Below are positions 12,216 through 21,302 of a stretch of 30,855 bases of DNA, one piece after another. The stretch spans positions 1 to 30,855 of IMG/VR virus record IMGVR_UViG_3300034101_002081, one strand, 5' to 3'. The position numbers and the translations under genes were made by a program. Source of the DNA: a virus. The notes beneath the pieces are model-generated. The model ran no database searches and was not told the origin of the DNA. It saw only the letters and a list, made by a program, of their open reading frames with translations. The stretch's first letter is position 1. Each line of letters begins with the position of its first letter.

Positions 12216-14873
12216 CTACACGGTAAACGCTTCACCGTACGCCGGTCCTGTTGCCTTTACGCCAGATGGCGCACCGCCCAACGTTCCAAGCGCCGCCAGG
12301 TTCGTGTGGAAGTAAAACGTGCTGGTGACGTTGTCTCTGTGCACAACGGTAGTGCGCGCAAAGCCCTCGGTGGCGCCAGATGATGAACCTAACAAGCCAA
12401 CGTACTCGGTGTCGTCTGTGCGTGTTGTCGTTGTTCCGTCCGTGCGCCAGTACGCCGGTACACAGCTGCCGGTGCGCGTCCCGCCGGTCACTTTGTCTTC
12501 ACGTACCGCGCCGAACAACACAACAGTGGTACCAGCCAGGCACAAGCCACCAGCCAGCAACAGCTCTCCGTCTGCTGCGTTGCCGGTGCTACTAGTTAGC
12601 TGGGTGTAAGTGGTTACTGCTAACGTTGTCGGGTCTATCTTGGCGAAGCCTGCGGTGGTTGGTGTACCGGTGCGCACGAAGTAATAGCACCAACCGTCTG
12701 TGTCAATGTCGCTGTATGCGTGCGCCCTGTTGCCGTCTCTGATAGCAACAGTGCCAGCACTACCGGTGGAACTGTATGGCAACGTGGCCGGTGCCGTGGC
12801 GCTGGTGAATGTCAGCGAAGCAGCTGCCACGTTAGTGTTAGCAACGTACAAAAGCGCCCCGGCTGTGTTGATACGGAAGAACAGTTTGCCGTTTTTGGCG
12901 CGCCCAAACACCTGGGTGCCTGCGGTTACGTTTGCTGGGTTGTCGATGGACGACAGCGTGCCGCTGCTGTCCAGGCTTACCACTTTCCAACGCGTTGGGT
13001 TTGCAGCGCCTGACACTTTACCTACCCACCAGGCGCGGCTGTCTGATACGCCCAGGAACACCGCGCTTTGAATGTCGTGGGTGCTCCATACTCCGGTGCT
13101 ACTGTTGTAGCTTTCTACGCAGTTGCCGGTAGTGCCATCGTAGGTGACGAATAGCCTGGTGCCCACTACGCCAATGTTGGTCGTTACGTTTGTTGCACCA
13201 ACTGCTGCCGTGCGGTTCACTGCCGTGCTGCTACCGGTTTCTACGTCATAGAACACAATGGTGGGCTGCGCCAACGTGCCACCACGTTCCAAGAATACAA
13301 CGACGCGCCCAGCATACCCAAGTACACCGCTACCATACCAGGCCACCGCGCACGCCGGGTAGTTCGCCGGTGTGACTGCCGAACCTATGCTAACGTTATC
13401 GCTAAATGCGTAGTTGAACGGGTCCGGTAGCTGGTCGCCGTCAAACGGGAAGCCGCTAACTGCCTGCGGGTTGTTGAGCACTGTTGGCGTGTAGCTTCCT
13501 ACGCGATCGTAAACCGCTACTGCAACCTTGTCAGTAATGCCAACGACGTCCGTAAGCGTTATCAAGTCGCCGGGTGCGACAGAAAAGCCGGTAGCGTTGT
13601 CAAAGTTGTACGTTGTGCCGTCAATGTCCACGGTACCGGTTTCTGTGTTGTCGTTGTACGTCAGCACTTCGCCGTTCACCAGTTCAACGCCGCCGCCACC
13701 GCCACCGCCCAGGCCGCTAATGCCGCCGCTGGTTGCCACTGCGCTCTCACCGCTTGCTGTGGCGCTCTCGATACGCGACAGCGCGCGCTGCAAGCGGCGC
13801 GTAAGGTCTGCGCGTACCGTGCCCAGCTCTGGCACAAACGACACGCTGCCGTCTTCGTTCAGATCGATACTGATACCGCGCACGCGGTACGTTGTCCTGG
13901 TACCGTCCACACCAGCCAGGTACAACAAGTCGCCCAGCTCAAAGTCCAGGTAAGGTAGCGGGCCAAGATCGTCCAACTGTATGGTGATACCGTCAGCCGG
14001 TGCTGCTGACGTGGTTAGCAGTTTACTGGTGGACAACGTTACGAAGGTGGTGTCGGTGGTATTAGCAAGCGCCAGGTATGCCTCACGCCGTCCATACGTG
14101 GCTTGGCTGCCTGCGTCCTCTTCTGTCGTGAACGTAGTGCCGTCTTGTCCTGTTGCTACCAGCAACGTGTTGCGCACCGGGCCAGCTACCTGCTTTGTGA
14201 CCTGGCCAACGCTCTGACCAACACGTAGCACCAACGGGTTGCCGCCGGTGGTGCGGTCTGTGCCGCGCTCGTTCACGTAATAGAGCAGCAGGTTAGGGTC
14301 CAGCCAACAGTCCACTGCAAGCTCTTGGTGCTCTGCTGCCAACTGCAACAACGTGGTGCCCACCTGAACGTCCATGGTAATGGTTTCTACAAACGGGTCA
14401 CCGTTGCTGTCGTTAGCGTTATTGAAGCCGTAGGTTAGTCCAGTGAGCGCTCCACGCGTTTGTGCCTCGTCCAGCAGTGTCTTCATAATCTCACCAGCTG
14501 TTGCAGCGGTAAACGTGCGCACGTTGCTGGCGCCGCTGTTGTACACAATCGCGTCTTCCAACAAAGCACGCACGCCTCGGCCAGATACTGCCAGAATGCG
14601 CGTCACGCTGTCGGTGCTGCGGCTAACTTCCTCCACCTGGATACGTTCAACCACACCGGCGAACACGTACGAAGCGCTGGTTGGTCCGAACGAAAACTTA
14701 ACAATGTGGCCTACTTCGATCGTCTCCCCGTCTTCTACCGGTATGCGAAACTCAAAGCTGCCAGCGTCTTCCAGTTCGTCCAGCCACCGGGCCGAGAGAA
14801 TGTTGGGCAGCAGTCCGACACCTGTAAGCGTGGCGCCGTCTCTGTCGAAGAGTGATACTGCTACGAAGTTCAC
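12216..14873 (-). CDS. Tail-tip protein, Gp37-like with C-terminal receptor-binding-type region
   Basis: 885 residues. Residues 1-360 resemble the Siphovirus Gp37-like/tail-associated family: LDELEDAGSFEFRIPVEDGE, a beta-rich ring and sGRGVRALLE. A glycine-rich hinge (GLGGGGGGGVELVNG) is near 390. Residues about 400-470 look like a small beta domain. Residues 470-885 contain repeated beta-strand patterns with W, Y and G, as in beta-propeller receptor-binding proteins, so this part may contact the host surface. GTG at 14873 overlaps the preceding stop (GTGA). It lies directly after the distal tail protein, as expected of a baseplate protein. N-terminal family is moderately firm; receptor is unknown. 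Confidence 0.72.
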   Translation of the reverse strand: MNFVAVSLFDRDGATLTGVGLLPNILSARWLDELEDAGSFEFRIPVEDGETIEVGHIVKFSFGPTSASYVFAGVVERIQVEEVSRSTDSVTRILAVSGRGVRALLEDAIVYNSGASNVRTFTAATAGEIMKTLLDEAQTRGALTGLTYGFNNANDSNGDPFVETITMDVQVGTTLLQLAAEHQELAVDCWLDPNLLLYYVNERGTDRTTGGNPLVLRVGQSVGQVTKQVAGPVRNTLLVATGQDGTTFTTEEDAGSQATYGRREAYLALANTTDTTFVTLSTSKLLTTSAAPADGITIQLDDLGPLPYLDFELGDLLYLAGVDGTRTTYRVRGISIDLNEDGSVSFVPELGTVRADLTRRLQRALSRIESATASGESAVATSGGISGLGGGGGGGVELVNGEVLTYNDNTETGTVDIDGTTYNFDNATGFSVAPGDLITLTDVVGITDKVAVAVYDRVGSYTPTVLNNPQAVSGFPFDGDQLPDPFNYAFSDNVSIGSAVTPANYPACAVAWYGSGVLGYAGRVVVFLERGGTLAQPTIVFYDVETGSSTAVNRTAAVGATNVTTNIGVVGTRLFVTYDGTTGNCVESYNSSTGVWSTHDIQSAVFLGVSDSRAWWVGKVSGAANPTRWKVVSLDSSGTLSSIDNPANVTAGTQVFGRAKNGKLFFRINTAGALLYVANTNVAAASLTFTSATAPATLPYSSTGSAGTVAIRDGNRAHAYSDIDTDGWCYYFVRTGTPTTAGFAKIDPTTLAVTTYTQLTSSTGNAADGELLLAGGLCLAGTTVVLFGAVREDKVTGGTRTGSCVPAYWRTDGTTTTRTDDTEYVGLLGSSSGATEGFARTTVVHRDNVTSTFYFHTNLAALGTLGGAPSGVKATGPAYGEAFTV

Positions 14874-16000
14874 AGGTACACGCCCCGGTACTGAATGCCG
14901 AACGCGGCGTCGACGTTGAGCCCCGGTGCTGTTATTTGCAGTTCGTTGTCACCGGGAAGCAGCGGCAGCCAGATGGGTGTACCGGTTACTACAATACTCC
15001 CACCGGCTGGTGCGCCGTCGTTCGTAGCAGTGTAAGCACCGCAGTCTATGAACACGTTGCCGTCCACGTTTGCGTCTAGTGATAGGGCAACACCGCCATA
15101 CGTCAGGTTCTCAATGACTAAGCTTGTGCCCAGGCTACCACCGCCCAGGGCCGTGAACGTGCGCGGGCCGTACACTTCCGCAGTTGGTCCTGGGAAGGTG
15201 AGCAGCACCACGTAGTCCGGTCCCACGTTGCGGTCTGTACCGGGTGGTGTACCAACTGCATAAGCGAACTCAAACGGTCCGTAGCCTGTCCAGCTGCCGC
15301 TGGTCTTGGGGCCGTACAACGCTGGCACCAAGTCGTCAATGTACCAGTCACCGTCACTTCCGTCCCCGGCGTCTGGCGGTCCGTCTCCGTTGAGCACAGC
15401 ACCAGCGTCCGGGCCGGGCCACACTGCTTCCGTTGTCCAGGCCAGCTCAGCGTCTTGTACTTCACCGTTTCCTTGGTCTAACGTAAACGTGAACGTGCTA
15501 ATGGTGCTACTTACCGGTGTGTAAAAGCGCCCATAGCCACCGCCGCGCAATGCTCCGCCTGGTAGCACCATACGCACAACAACGCGCGCAGCGTGTGGGC
15601 CGATAGCAGCCACGTCAATGTTAGGGCTAACGTGTACCTGGGCGGTGCGCTGCACGTAGTCGCCGTACCAGGTGAGTGTGCGTGTACCTGCTAACGTTGT
15701 ACCGCGCGGTGTTAGCAGCCCTTTCAGTTCGTCCAGGTTATTGACCAGGCCTTCGCGTGGATCGCTCCACGCGTTCCCGTCGCTGTCCAGGTAGCCGTTC
15801 ACCACGATAGGAATAGAAACTTCGCGCGCGTCTAACGTGCGCCTGCGCGCAACAGTGCCAGCGCGTCCCGGCACAACGATGTCACCGCCGCGTGTACCTG
15901 GACCGTTGAGCAACGTGCTAATGTCTTCCGTTGTCCAGGCTGCCGTTGTGAGCGGTGTGCCGTCAATATCCAAGTACTCTGTTGCTGTTGCTGTTGCCAT
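14870..16000 (-). CDS. Distal tail protein-like minor tail protein
   Basis: 376 residues. The order tape measure, this protein, Gp37-like tip protein matches the distal tail (Dit) position of siphoviruses. Residues 1-170 are beta-rich with Dit-like features (DIVVPGRAGTVARRRTLDAR, then DGNAWSDPREGLVNNLDELK). The C-terminal half is a different, beta-sandwich-like region ending GIQYRGVYL. It would connect the tail tube to the baseplate. ATG 16000 is chosen because it has a good SD (GCGAGGAT), which overlaps the end of the tape measure gene; the upstream frame has no such signal. Confidence 0.75.
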   Translation of the reverse strand: MATATATEYLDIDGTPLTTAAWTTEDISTLLNGPGTRGGDIVVPGRAGTVARRRTLDAREVSIPIVVNGYLDSDGNAWSDPREGLVNNLDELKGLLTPRGTTLAGTRTLTWYGDYVQRTAQVHVSPNIDVAAIGPHAARVVVRMVLPGGALRGGGYGRFYTPVSSTISTFTFTLDQGNGEVQDAELAWTTEAVWPGPDAGAVLNGDGPPDAGDGSDGDWYIDDLVPALYGPKTSGSWTGYGPFEFAYAVGTPPGTDRNVGPDYVVLLTFPGPTAEVYGPRTFTALGGGSLGTSLVIENLTYGGVALSLDANVDGNVFIDCGAYTATNDGAPAGGSIVVTGTPIWLPLLPGDNELQITAPGLNVDAAFGIQYRGVYL

Positions 16001-16004
16001 GGTT

Positions 16005-18002
16005 CTATCCTCGCAGGTAGCTGGCGCGGCGCAGCGCACCAGGCAAGCTTGTGCTTGTCGGTTCTGCCACCGGGTTTACTACCGTAATGTTGTACGTGTC
16101 TCCGCCGCCGCCCATAGACAGCTGGTTGTTGGGTATGATGGTGCCGCTGGTGCGCGGCACGAAAACTTCTGGCCCACGCTCGCCAACAATGTAAGTGCCA
16201 CCGGCTGACACCGGGCCACCGTCTGCTCTGAACGGGTTGATGGCGTCCAGGAAGCCACCGCCCAAGCCCTTGATGCCGCTTGCTATCGTGCTCGGCAGGT
16301 TTCTCACGCTGTCGACCAGGCGTGTGATGAAGCCAGCCACGCGCTCCACAATGGACTGCACGAAGCCAAACGCCAACTCAGCGCCGCGCTTGATACCGTC
16401 CCACACAGCGGTGAATACGGTAAGCACCAGCTTGATACGCTGGATTTGCAAATCGATAGCCACGCGAATGATGGTGCTTATGATGTTGAACGCAGCGCGC
16501 ACCACGTTAGCGATAGCGCCGAATGTGGCGTTGAACGCGTTGCGCACGCCGTTCACGATCGCCACAATGCCGTTGCCCAGGGCAGAAAAGAAGCTAACTA
16601 CCGGGCCGATGATGGCCGCCGCGCCGTCCTTGATACCCTGCCACAGCTTTGCAAAGAACTCCTTGATGGGCTCCCAGTTGCGGACGATGAGCACGATGGC
16701 GGCAATAGCAGCAGCTGCTGCAATAGCCCAGGGGTTAGCGGTGAGCAGCAACGACAGCGCCTTCACTGCTTTGCTTATCTGCAACACGACACCCACCACC
16801 TTCGCACCCACCAGCAACACCGGGCCAATAGCAGCAGCCAGGCCACCAACAACCACAATAACCTTCTGCGTCTCGGGCGACAGGCTGCGGAAGCCTGCCG
16901 CAAGCTTCTCAACCACAGGCAGCACCGCCTCCACTGCGTCAGTGATGGCTGGTATCAATGTCTCTGCAATAGGCAGCAGCGCAAGCCCCAGGCTCTTCTT
17001 CAACTGCGCCAACTTCTCGGGGAAGTCTGCGGTGGTCTCTGCCAGGCCGCTAATAGTCTCCTGGCCGGTTACTACTTCTGCCAGCACCTGGTCAATGTTG
17101 AACTGGCCGCGTCTGATAGCGTCCAGCGCGTCCAGGAATGTCCTGGCACCAAACAGTTCTTTGGCAGCAGCCTGTGCAGCTGCGTCGTCCCCGGCTGCCA
17201 GGAAGCCTTCTATTTGCTTCACGCTGTCGCGGAAGAACTGGCTGGCGCTCTTGCCCTCTTTCGCTGCGGTGACGATGTTCTTACGCAAGCCGCCCAGCAC
17301 CGTCTCCGTGTTGACGCCTGCTTTCTCGAACTGGCCAAGCAGCGCCGCCGTCTGGTCCAGGTTGAAGCCAAGCTCAGCAAACGCCGCGCTTTGTGTAACC
17401 AGCAGGTTCGTTAGGCTGTTGAAGTTCGTGCCGGTCGCCTGCGAAGCGCGGAACAACTTGTCAAACGTTGCGGTGGCTTCGTCTGCCGGTACGCCGAACG
17501 CGGACAGCACACGCGTGAGCGTGTCCAGGTTAGCCGCTTCTCCTGTTATCTGTTCCAGGTCTAGCAACTGTTTAGCCAAGTCTTGCAAGGGCTGGCCGGT
17601 CAGCCCCAGGCGTGCGTTGAGATCGGCAATAACTTCGCCTGTGCGCTCAAAGCTCCCGGTGCTTGTCTTTGCAACGGTCTCGAAGTCCTTGTTCAGTTGC
17701 TCCAACGTTGCGCCGGTCTCGCCGGTCTTGATCCTGATAGTGTCCAGCGCGCCGTCAATGTCCATACCGGCAGCAACTGCTGCGGTGCCTATCGCCAAGA
17801 TGGGCGCAGTGACTCCCTTCGTCAGTGTCTTGCCAGCCTTCTCAAATGCAGCCGAGAGCTTCTTGCCAGCCTCCTGGCCAGCCTTCTCCGCTGCCGGGCC
17901 AATGCCCTTCGCCAGGTCGCTGCCAAGCTTCTCGGCAAAGCCGTCCACCAGTTTGGGGCCAATGGCAATGTTAGCAACCGCTACTTCAATACCAAGCGCC
18001 AC
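16005..18002 (-). CDS. Tape measure protein
   Basis: 665 residues, the longest protein of the tail module, placed directly after the frameshifted assembly chaperones. The N-terminal half is helical and Ala/Lys/Gln-rich. Around 365-440 are hydrophobic stretches (VIVVVGGLAAAIGPVLLVGA and PWAIAAAAAIAAIVLIV). The C-terminus is glycine-rich and carries GGTYIVGERGPEVFVP and a beta-like end, typical of phage tail tape measures. It sets tail length and is released during DNA delivery; with the usual 0.15 nm per residue rule the tail would be near 100 nm. GTG 18002 overlaps the previous stop by one base and follows the SD GGGAGGTGG. Confidence 0.88.
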   Translation of the reverse strand: MALGIEVAVANIAIGPKLVDGFAEKLGSDLAKGIGPAAEKAGQEAGKKLSAAFEKAGKTLTKGVTAPILAIGTAAVAAGMDIDGALDTIRIKTGETGATLEQLNKDFETVAKTSTGSFERTGEVIADLNARLGLTGQPLQDLAKQLLDLEQITGEAANLDTLTRVLSAFGVPADEATATFDKLFRASQATGTNFNSLTNLLVTQSAAFAELGFNLDQTAALLGQFEKAGVNTETVLGGLRKNIVTAAKEGKSASQFFRDSVKQIEGFLAAGDDAAAQAAAKELFGARTFLDALDAIRRGQFNIDQVLAEVVTGQETISGLAETTADFPEKLAQLKKSLGLALLPIAETLIPAITDAVEAVLPVVEKLAAGFRSLSPETQKVIVVVGGLAAAIGPVLLVGAKVVGVVLQISKAVKALSLLLTANPWAIAAAAAIAAIVLIVRNWEPIKEFFAKLWQGIKDGAAAIIGPVVSFFSALGNGIVAIVNGVRNAFNATFGAIANVVRAAFNIISTIIRVAIDLQIQRIKLVLTVFTAVWDGIKRGAELAFGFVQSIVERVAGFITRLVDSVRNLPSTIASGIKGLGGGFLDAINPFRADGGPVSAGGTYIVGERGPEVFVPRTSGTIIPNNQLSMGGGGDTYNITVVNPVAEPTSTSLPGALRRASYLRG

Positions 18003-18406
18003 TACTTACCACCTCCCTGCGGGTTTACTCTTACGCCCATACGTAGCATCTCCTTGTAAGTAGTGCCGCGCGGACGTTGCGGTGTTTCCCGGTCTCCTGG
18101 GCGTGGAATGTGCAGCGGGTCAGGTAGCCGCGCGCCTGGCTTACTGTGCGCTTGCAGGTACAAGCGGCGCAGGCTGTCCAGCAGTTCCGCGTTCAGTGCA
18201 AGCAGTTCTTGGTCTGTTGACCAGCTGTTGCCCATGCTGCGCCATAGCGCTGCGTCTGGTGGTAGCCACTGCACCAGCGACAAAATGCGCCGCGCCGGTG
18301 TGTTGCGCACGTACAGCTCTTCGCCCAGGTCTTTCTGGTAGTATCTGGCAAAGTCTGCCTCAAGTGCTGGGTAGTGCTGGCGGACAATGGCCGCCAGCCC
18401 TGTCAT
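18002..18406 (-). CDS. Tail assembly chaperone, second product (T-type extension)
   Basis: These 134 residues, from MTGLAAIVRQHY to QGGGK, are probably made as the C-terminal part of a -1 frameshift fusion with the upstream protein, giving about 231 residues. The T part is helical with an R/P-rich end, and would bind the tape measure during tail assembly. A free ATG exists at 18406, overlapping the upstream TGA, so separate translation is possible. The open frame extends to 18499 but its upstream part is antisense-like noise. It overlaps the tape measure gene by one base. Confidence 0.75.
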   Translation of the reverse strand: MTGLAAIVRQHYPALEADFARYYQKDLGEELYVRNTPARRILSLVQWLPPDAALWRSMGNSWSTDQELLALNAELLDSLRRLYLQAHSKPGARLPDPLHIPRPGDRETPQRPRGTTYKEMLRMGVRVNPQGGGK

Positions 18407-18696
18407 TTTCCCTGGTCGATGTTGTACAGGTCTCCAATACCTTCCAGCAGTGTGCGCATGTCTTCCACTGTTGGGCGAAGTTTCGCAAAGGAGTCCCACT
18501 GCTTACCAAGCAACGCCTTGATAGCTTCTACTGCGGAAGCAGCGGTGCCCAGGCTTGCAGCTTCTGCAACTGCCCAGGGAAGTTCAGCGGGCAGTTTCCA
18601 GTCCTTTCCGCCAAAGCGGACAGTAGGCGCGCTGCCTTGGGCTGCCTCACGTGCTGCCCTGGCCGCGTCTAGATCAACGACGCGGCTGGTACTCAC
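18403..18696 (-). CDS. Tail assembly chaperone, first product (G-type)
   Basis: 97 residues beginning with GTG that overlaps the tail tube stop (GTGA). It is helical with an Asp/Ala-rich start (VVDLDAARAAREAAQGSA) and contains FGGKDWKLPAELPWAVAEAA. Its order between tail tube and tape measure is that of the frameshifted chaperone pair of lambda-like tails. It ends in a slippery sequence followed at once by TGA, so a fraction of ribosomes would shift -1 into the next frame. Confidence 0.8.
   Translation of the reverse strand: MSTSRVVDLDAARAAREAAQGSAPTVRFGGKDWKLPAELPWAVAEAASLGTAASAVEAIKALLGKQWDSFAKLRPTVEDMRTLLEGIGDLYNIDQGK
18406..18412 (-). other. Programmed -1 frameshift slippery site
   Basis: Minus strand reads G GGA AAA in the frame of the first chaperone, an exact X XXY YYZ heptamer, directly followed by TGA. 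A slip of one base puts ribosomes into the frame beginning ATG ACA GGG. It stands at the expected boundary of the two chaperone frames. Confidence 0.82.
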
Positions 18697-19250
18697 GACG
18701 GGTTGAGCGCCTGGTCGTCAGTGAACAAGTACCACGTTAGGCCGTTGTCTTCCAAAACGTTGAACGTAATGGGAAGGTCAGCGGCAGCGGTGCGCGTGAT
18801 GTTCGTTTCCACTGCGTCAGTTGCAACGCCACGCGGAATAACCAGGCGGTACACTTTGTTGGCACCGTCTTGCCAGTCGATGACCATAGCGCGCTCATAC
18901 AAGCCGTCACCGGCTGCGGGCGGGTCGTACTGGAAGTGGGTGCCCTGGTCGGTAACTTCGCCGCCGCCGAAAGCAAACACGACGTTAGCAGCGGACCATT
19001 CGCGCAGCGTAAACGCCACACTTGTGTTGCGCGCAGTTACAAGCCTGCGAACGGCTGACAGGCTTTGAAAAGCGTTCACGTCTGCGGTGGAAGTCTCCAC
19101 TGACAGGGTGAGGCCGTCTTCACTGATGTAGCCCAGGTCAACGAACGCAGCGTTAAGCGCGCCGTCCTCGGTGGTGGGAAGGGTGGTGCCTACGGGCGCA
19201 ATGTACACGCTGCCGTTGCTGCCCACCACAATGTTGTCTGCGTTTGCCAT
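18693..19250 (-). CDS. Major tail (tube) protein
   Basis: 185 residues of mostly beta structure (VVGSNGSVYIAPVGTTLPT, then AFTLREWSAANVVFAFGGGE), ending in NITRTAAADLPITFNVLEDN, as in tail tube proteins of siphoviruses. It polymerises into the tail tube. It sits between the tail terminator and the chaperone pair. ATG 19250 follows GTAGGAGA, a good but distant SD. No immunoglobulin-like C-terminal extension is seen. Confidence 0.8.
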   Translation of the reverse strand: MANADNIVVGSNGSVYIAPVGTTLPTTEDGALNAAFVDLGYISEDGLTLSVETSTADVNAFQSLSAVRRLVTARNTSVAFTLREWSAANVVFAFGGGEVTDQGTHFQYDPPAAGDGLYERAMVIDWQDGANKVYRLVIPRGVATDAVETNITRTAAADLPITFNVLEDNGLTWYLFTDDQALNPS

Positions 19251-19265
19251 GCTGGTGTTTGTCTC

Positions 19266-19673
19266 CTACGGGGTTGGGTGTGGGTGTATGTGAACCTGTA
19301 CGCTGCCAAGATACCTGGGCAGTTCTGTGTCCTGGTCAGGTGCCCACAACAGGCCACTGTCCAGGTCGCAGCTGGTCACTACTCCTTCCTGTACCTGTGC
19401 CGCCGTGAGTCCTGTTTCCAACTCTGCCAAAGCCACAGTAATAGCCTGGAACGCGGTGGCCTTGTCGTCTGCCCAGGCTTCAATGGTTAGCCGGGGCGCA
19501 TACAGGTGACGCTGCACTGCGATAGTTCCACCTGACAAACTGACGCGCAGCCGGGGCAGCGCAGCGTTGCGCGGCAGCTCTGTGCTTACGCGGTTCTCTG
19601 CGCCAAGCGCTTCCGTGACTGCTTCGTTGTTCAGCAGGTAGCCAACCACTGCCGCTTCTACGTCTGGGATCAT
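19266..19673 (-). CDS. Tail terminator-like protein
   Basis: 135 residues. Start MIPDVEAAVVGYLLNNEAV, beta/alpha pattern with PRLRVSLSGG and RLTIEAWADDKATAFQAITV typical of tail terminator (gpU/DUF3168-like) proteins. It would cap the tail tube and join it to the head. ATG 19673 overlaps the previous stop (ATGA). The position between the HK97 gp10-like protein and the tail tube supports the call. The C-terminus ends in a short proline/histidine stretch. Confidence 0.75.
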   Translation of the reverse strand: MIPDVEAAVVGYLLNNEAVTEALGAENRVSTELPRNAALPRLRVSLSGGTIAVQRHLYAPRLTIEAWADDKATAFQAITVALAELETGLTAAQVQEGVVTSCDLDSGLLWAPDQDTELPRYLGSVQVHIHPHPTP

Positions 19674-20254
19674 GTCGCACCGCCCTTCTTCTTGCGTACC
19701 GGTTTCTTGCCGTTGCGCCGTCCCGCGCGAATAGCTGCGGACAGCTTGCTAATGTTCTGCTGGTTAGTGGTGTCGTAAATGACCTCAACTTCCAGGCCCA
19801 GGCGTTGCGCAACGTTCTGCGCTGCTGCCAGCATAATGCGGCGCGGACCTTTCGCAGCGGTTCCGTACTCGATCATGGCAGCCTTGAAGTCAGTGTTGAC
19901 TACCACGCCCAGCTCACCGTCGTACGGCTTCGCGCTGGTGTCTCCGTTTAGCTGCACGTCCAAGAACCGGTTGGTTCCTTTGATGCCTTGTTGGAAGCGT
20001 AGCGCTTTGCCGCTCTTGCTTCCTTTGGAACTTGGTGCGTAGGCAAGTGCGCGCACACGTTTAGCGTTGCCGGTGCCTGCTTGGAAGCTGCGCGCATAGT
20101 ACCCTTCGTCACGCGCCTGCGCGTTGGCAAGCCGTTCCGCTTCGTCTTTGATGTCGTCTGCGACACGCTGCACCAGCTGCTGGAACTGCTTGCTGCGGCT
20201 AATAGCTGCCCACAGGCGGTCAGCGTCTACGTTAACTTCGTCTTTGTTGCTCAC
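19670..20254 (-). CDS. HK97 gp10-like head-tail joining protein
   Basis: 194 residues starting VSNKDEVNVDADRL from GTG 20254, which overlaps the previous stop (GTGA). It has a long helical N-terminal part (QLVQRVADDIKDEAERL), then YARSFQ, and the family's typical middle (VVVNTDFKAAMIEYGTAAKG with PRRIMLAAAQNVA). The C-terminus is highly basic (GRRNGKKPVRKKKGGAT), an unusual extension for the family that may bind DNA or capsid. The longer frame to 20338 has no supporting features. Confidence 0.72.
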   Translation of the reverse strand: MSNKDEVNVDADRLWAAISRSKQFQQLVQRVADDIKDEAERLANAQARDEGYYARSFQAGTGNAKRVRALAYAPSSKGSKSGKALRFQQGIKGTNRFLDVQLNGDTSAKPYDGELGVVVNTDFKAAMIEYGTAAKGPRRIMLAAAQNVAQRLGLEVEVIYDTTNQQNISKLSAAIRAGRRNGKKPVRKKKGGAT

Positions 20255-20583
20255 AGCTGCACCCACCTGAGGCTGACTTCGTAGTGGTGTAAGCCGGTGG
20301 CGTCGTGCCGGGGTAGCGGCTGGCCAACAACTTCCCACGTCTCTTCGTCTACGGTGATACGGTCAAATGGCGACAGGTCTGCGCTTGGATCGAAGAATGC
20401 GACAGCGGTGCGCGTGACGGTGTCTCGTTCGTCTGTGTCTTCCGCGCTACCTTGCTCTTGCAAGCGGCACGGCACGTCTTCGTCCACCACGTCAAGCGTG
20501 GTGACTTCGTTGCCATACGCGTCAAACGTTGCGGACGTTTCGCGCTCGATAGTGGCGAACTGGTGCAGCAGCCTGGTGAACAC
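20251..20583 (-). CDS. Head closure/head-tail adaptor protein
   Basis: 110 residues from GTG 20583, which follows AGGGGACGC, a proper SD. The sequence is beta-rich: VDEDVPCRLQEQGSAEDTDE, TVTRTAVAFFDPSADLSPFD, DRITVDEETWEVVGQP. Head closure proteins have this SH3-like or small beta-barrel pattern with W(E)V(V)G(P). The longer frame to 20673 lies inside the preceding gene. The place in the order (connector, this, gp10-like, terminator) supports the call. Confidence 0.7.
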   Translation of the reverse strand: MFTRLLHQFATIERETSATFDAYGNEVTTLDVVDEDVPCRLQEQGSAEDTDERDTVTRTAVAFFDPSADLSPFDRITVDEETWEVVGQPLPRHDATGLHHYEVSLRWVQL

Positions 20584-20584
20584 G

Positions 20585-21109
20585 TTAGCGTCCCCTGAAC
20601 TGGTCCAGCAACAACGTCTCGTTGGTTTGCAGCCCCATGCCGGTGCCGGTGTAGGTGACGCTGTACGCGCCAATGGTCTCTTGCTTCACTGCGGTGGGCG
20701 CTTCGTACAAACGTGCGGCAAGCGTAGCGGTTACAGCCACGATCACAGCGGGCACCGTTGCATAGCCGTGCGTGTACGTTGCGACAATGCTGCGCAGGTT
20801 CACCGGCCAGTTGGCACCAATGCGCCGCAGGTAGCCGTTTGCGCTCCACTCGTAGTCAGTTGCAGCCAGGGCTTCGCCGTCCACTTCAACGCTGGCCACA
20901 GCTGTAACTGGCACCTGTGGCAGCAGCAAGTTGTTGGTACCGCTGCCGTCGAGTGTTAGTTCGTCGTCCTCTACCTGCTCAATGTACTGGCCGGTGTAGG
21001 CGCGGACGATCTCGGTAGCAGCGTCCAAAGCAGCCAAAGCTGTTGCGTCTTCTGGGTCTACTTCTCTACCCAGCACGTTAGCCAGGTCGTCAGTCGTTGC
21101 GAATGCCAC
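20585..21109 (-). CDS. Head-tail connector (adaptor) protein
   Basis: 174 residues from GTG 21109, preceded by GAGGAAGAAG. The N-terminal helices (TTDDLANVLGREVDPEDATA, then ALDAATEIVRAYTGQYI) and later GTNNLLLPQVPVTAVASVEV are typical of HK97 gp6-like and SPP1 gp15-like connectors. It attaches to the portal and prepares the head for tail joining. It overlaps the preceding small protein by 20 bases. Family call is moderately firm. Confidence 0.75.
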   Translation of the reverse strand: MAFATTDDLANVLGREVDPEDATALAALDAATEIVRAYTGQYIEQVEDDELTLDGSGTNNLLLPQVPVTAVASVEVDGEALAATDYEWSANGYLRRIGANWPVNLRSIVATYTHGYATVPAVIVAVTATLAARLYEAPTAVKQETIGAYSVTYTGTGMGLQTNETLLLDQFRGR

Positions 21110-21296
21110 TGGTTTCTTCTTCCTCCACGTCTTCCACGGTTTCTACAAGCACGCGCTTCGTGCGCTTCTTGGTTGCAGCCGGTGCTGCCTTCTTCGTCTG
21201 CTGCGGTTCATAGGGCTTGTAGCCTTTTGCAGCTGCAAGCCGTGCGTTCATGCGCACGTGCACACCTGGGCGTACTTCAACAACTACCATGCTCAT
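21090..21296 (-). CDS. Small head-associated protein, 68 residues
   Basis: Begins MSMVVVEVRPGVHVRMNAR, then AAAKGYKPYEPQQTKKAAPA, followed by a basic KKRTKR stretch and an acidic ETVEDVEEEET end. Short proteins with a beta start and a charged tail commonly follow the capsid gene in actinobacterial phages. A role in head stability or head-tail joining is possible, not shown. ATG 21296 is chosen because it lies six bases after a perfect GGCACTGGT; the frame continues further but without coding character. Confidence 0.62.
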   Translation of the reverse strand: MSMVVVEVRPGVHVRMNARLAAAKGYKPYEPQQTKKAAPAATKKRTKRVLVETVEDVEEEETSGIRND

Positions 21297-21302
21297 GTGC
21301 GT

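Noticed and set aside
16195-18063. 622-codon open frame on the plus strand
   Set aside because: It is antisense to the tape measure gene, has a low-complexity Ser/Pro/Ala composition and no recognisable domain. GC-rich genes often leave such open frames.
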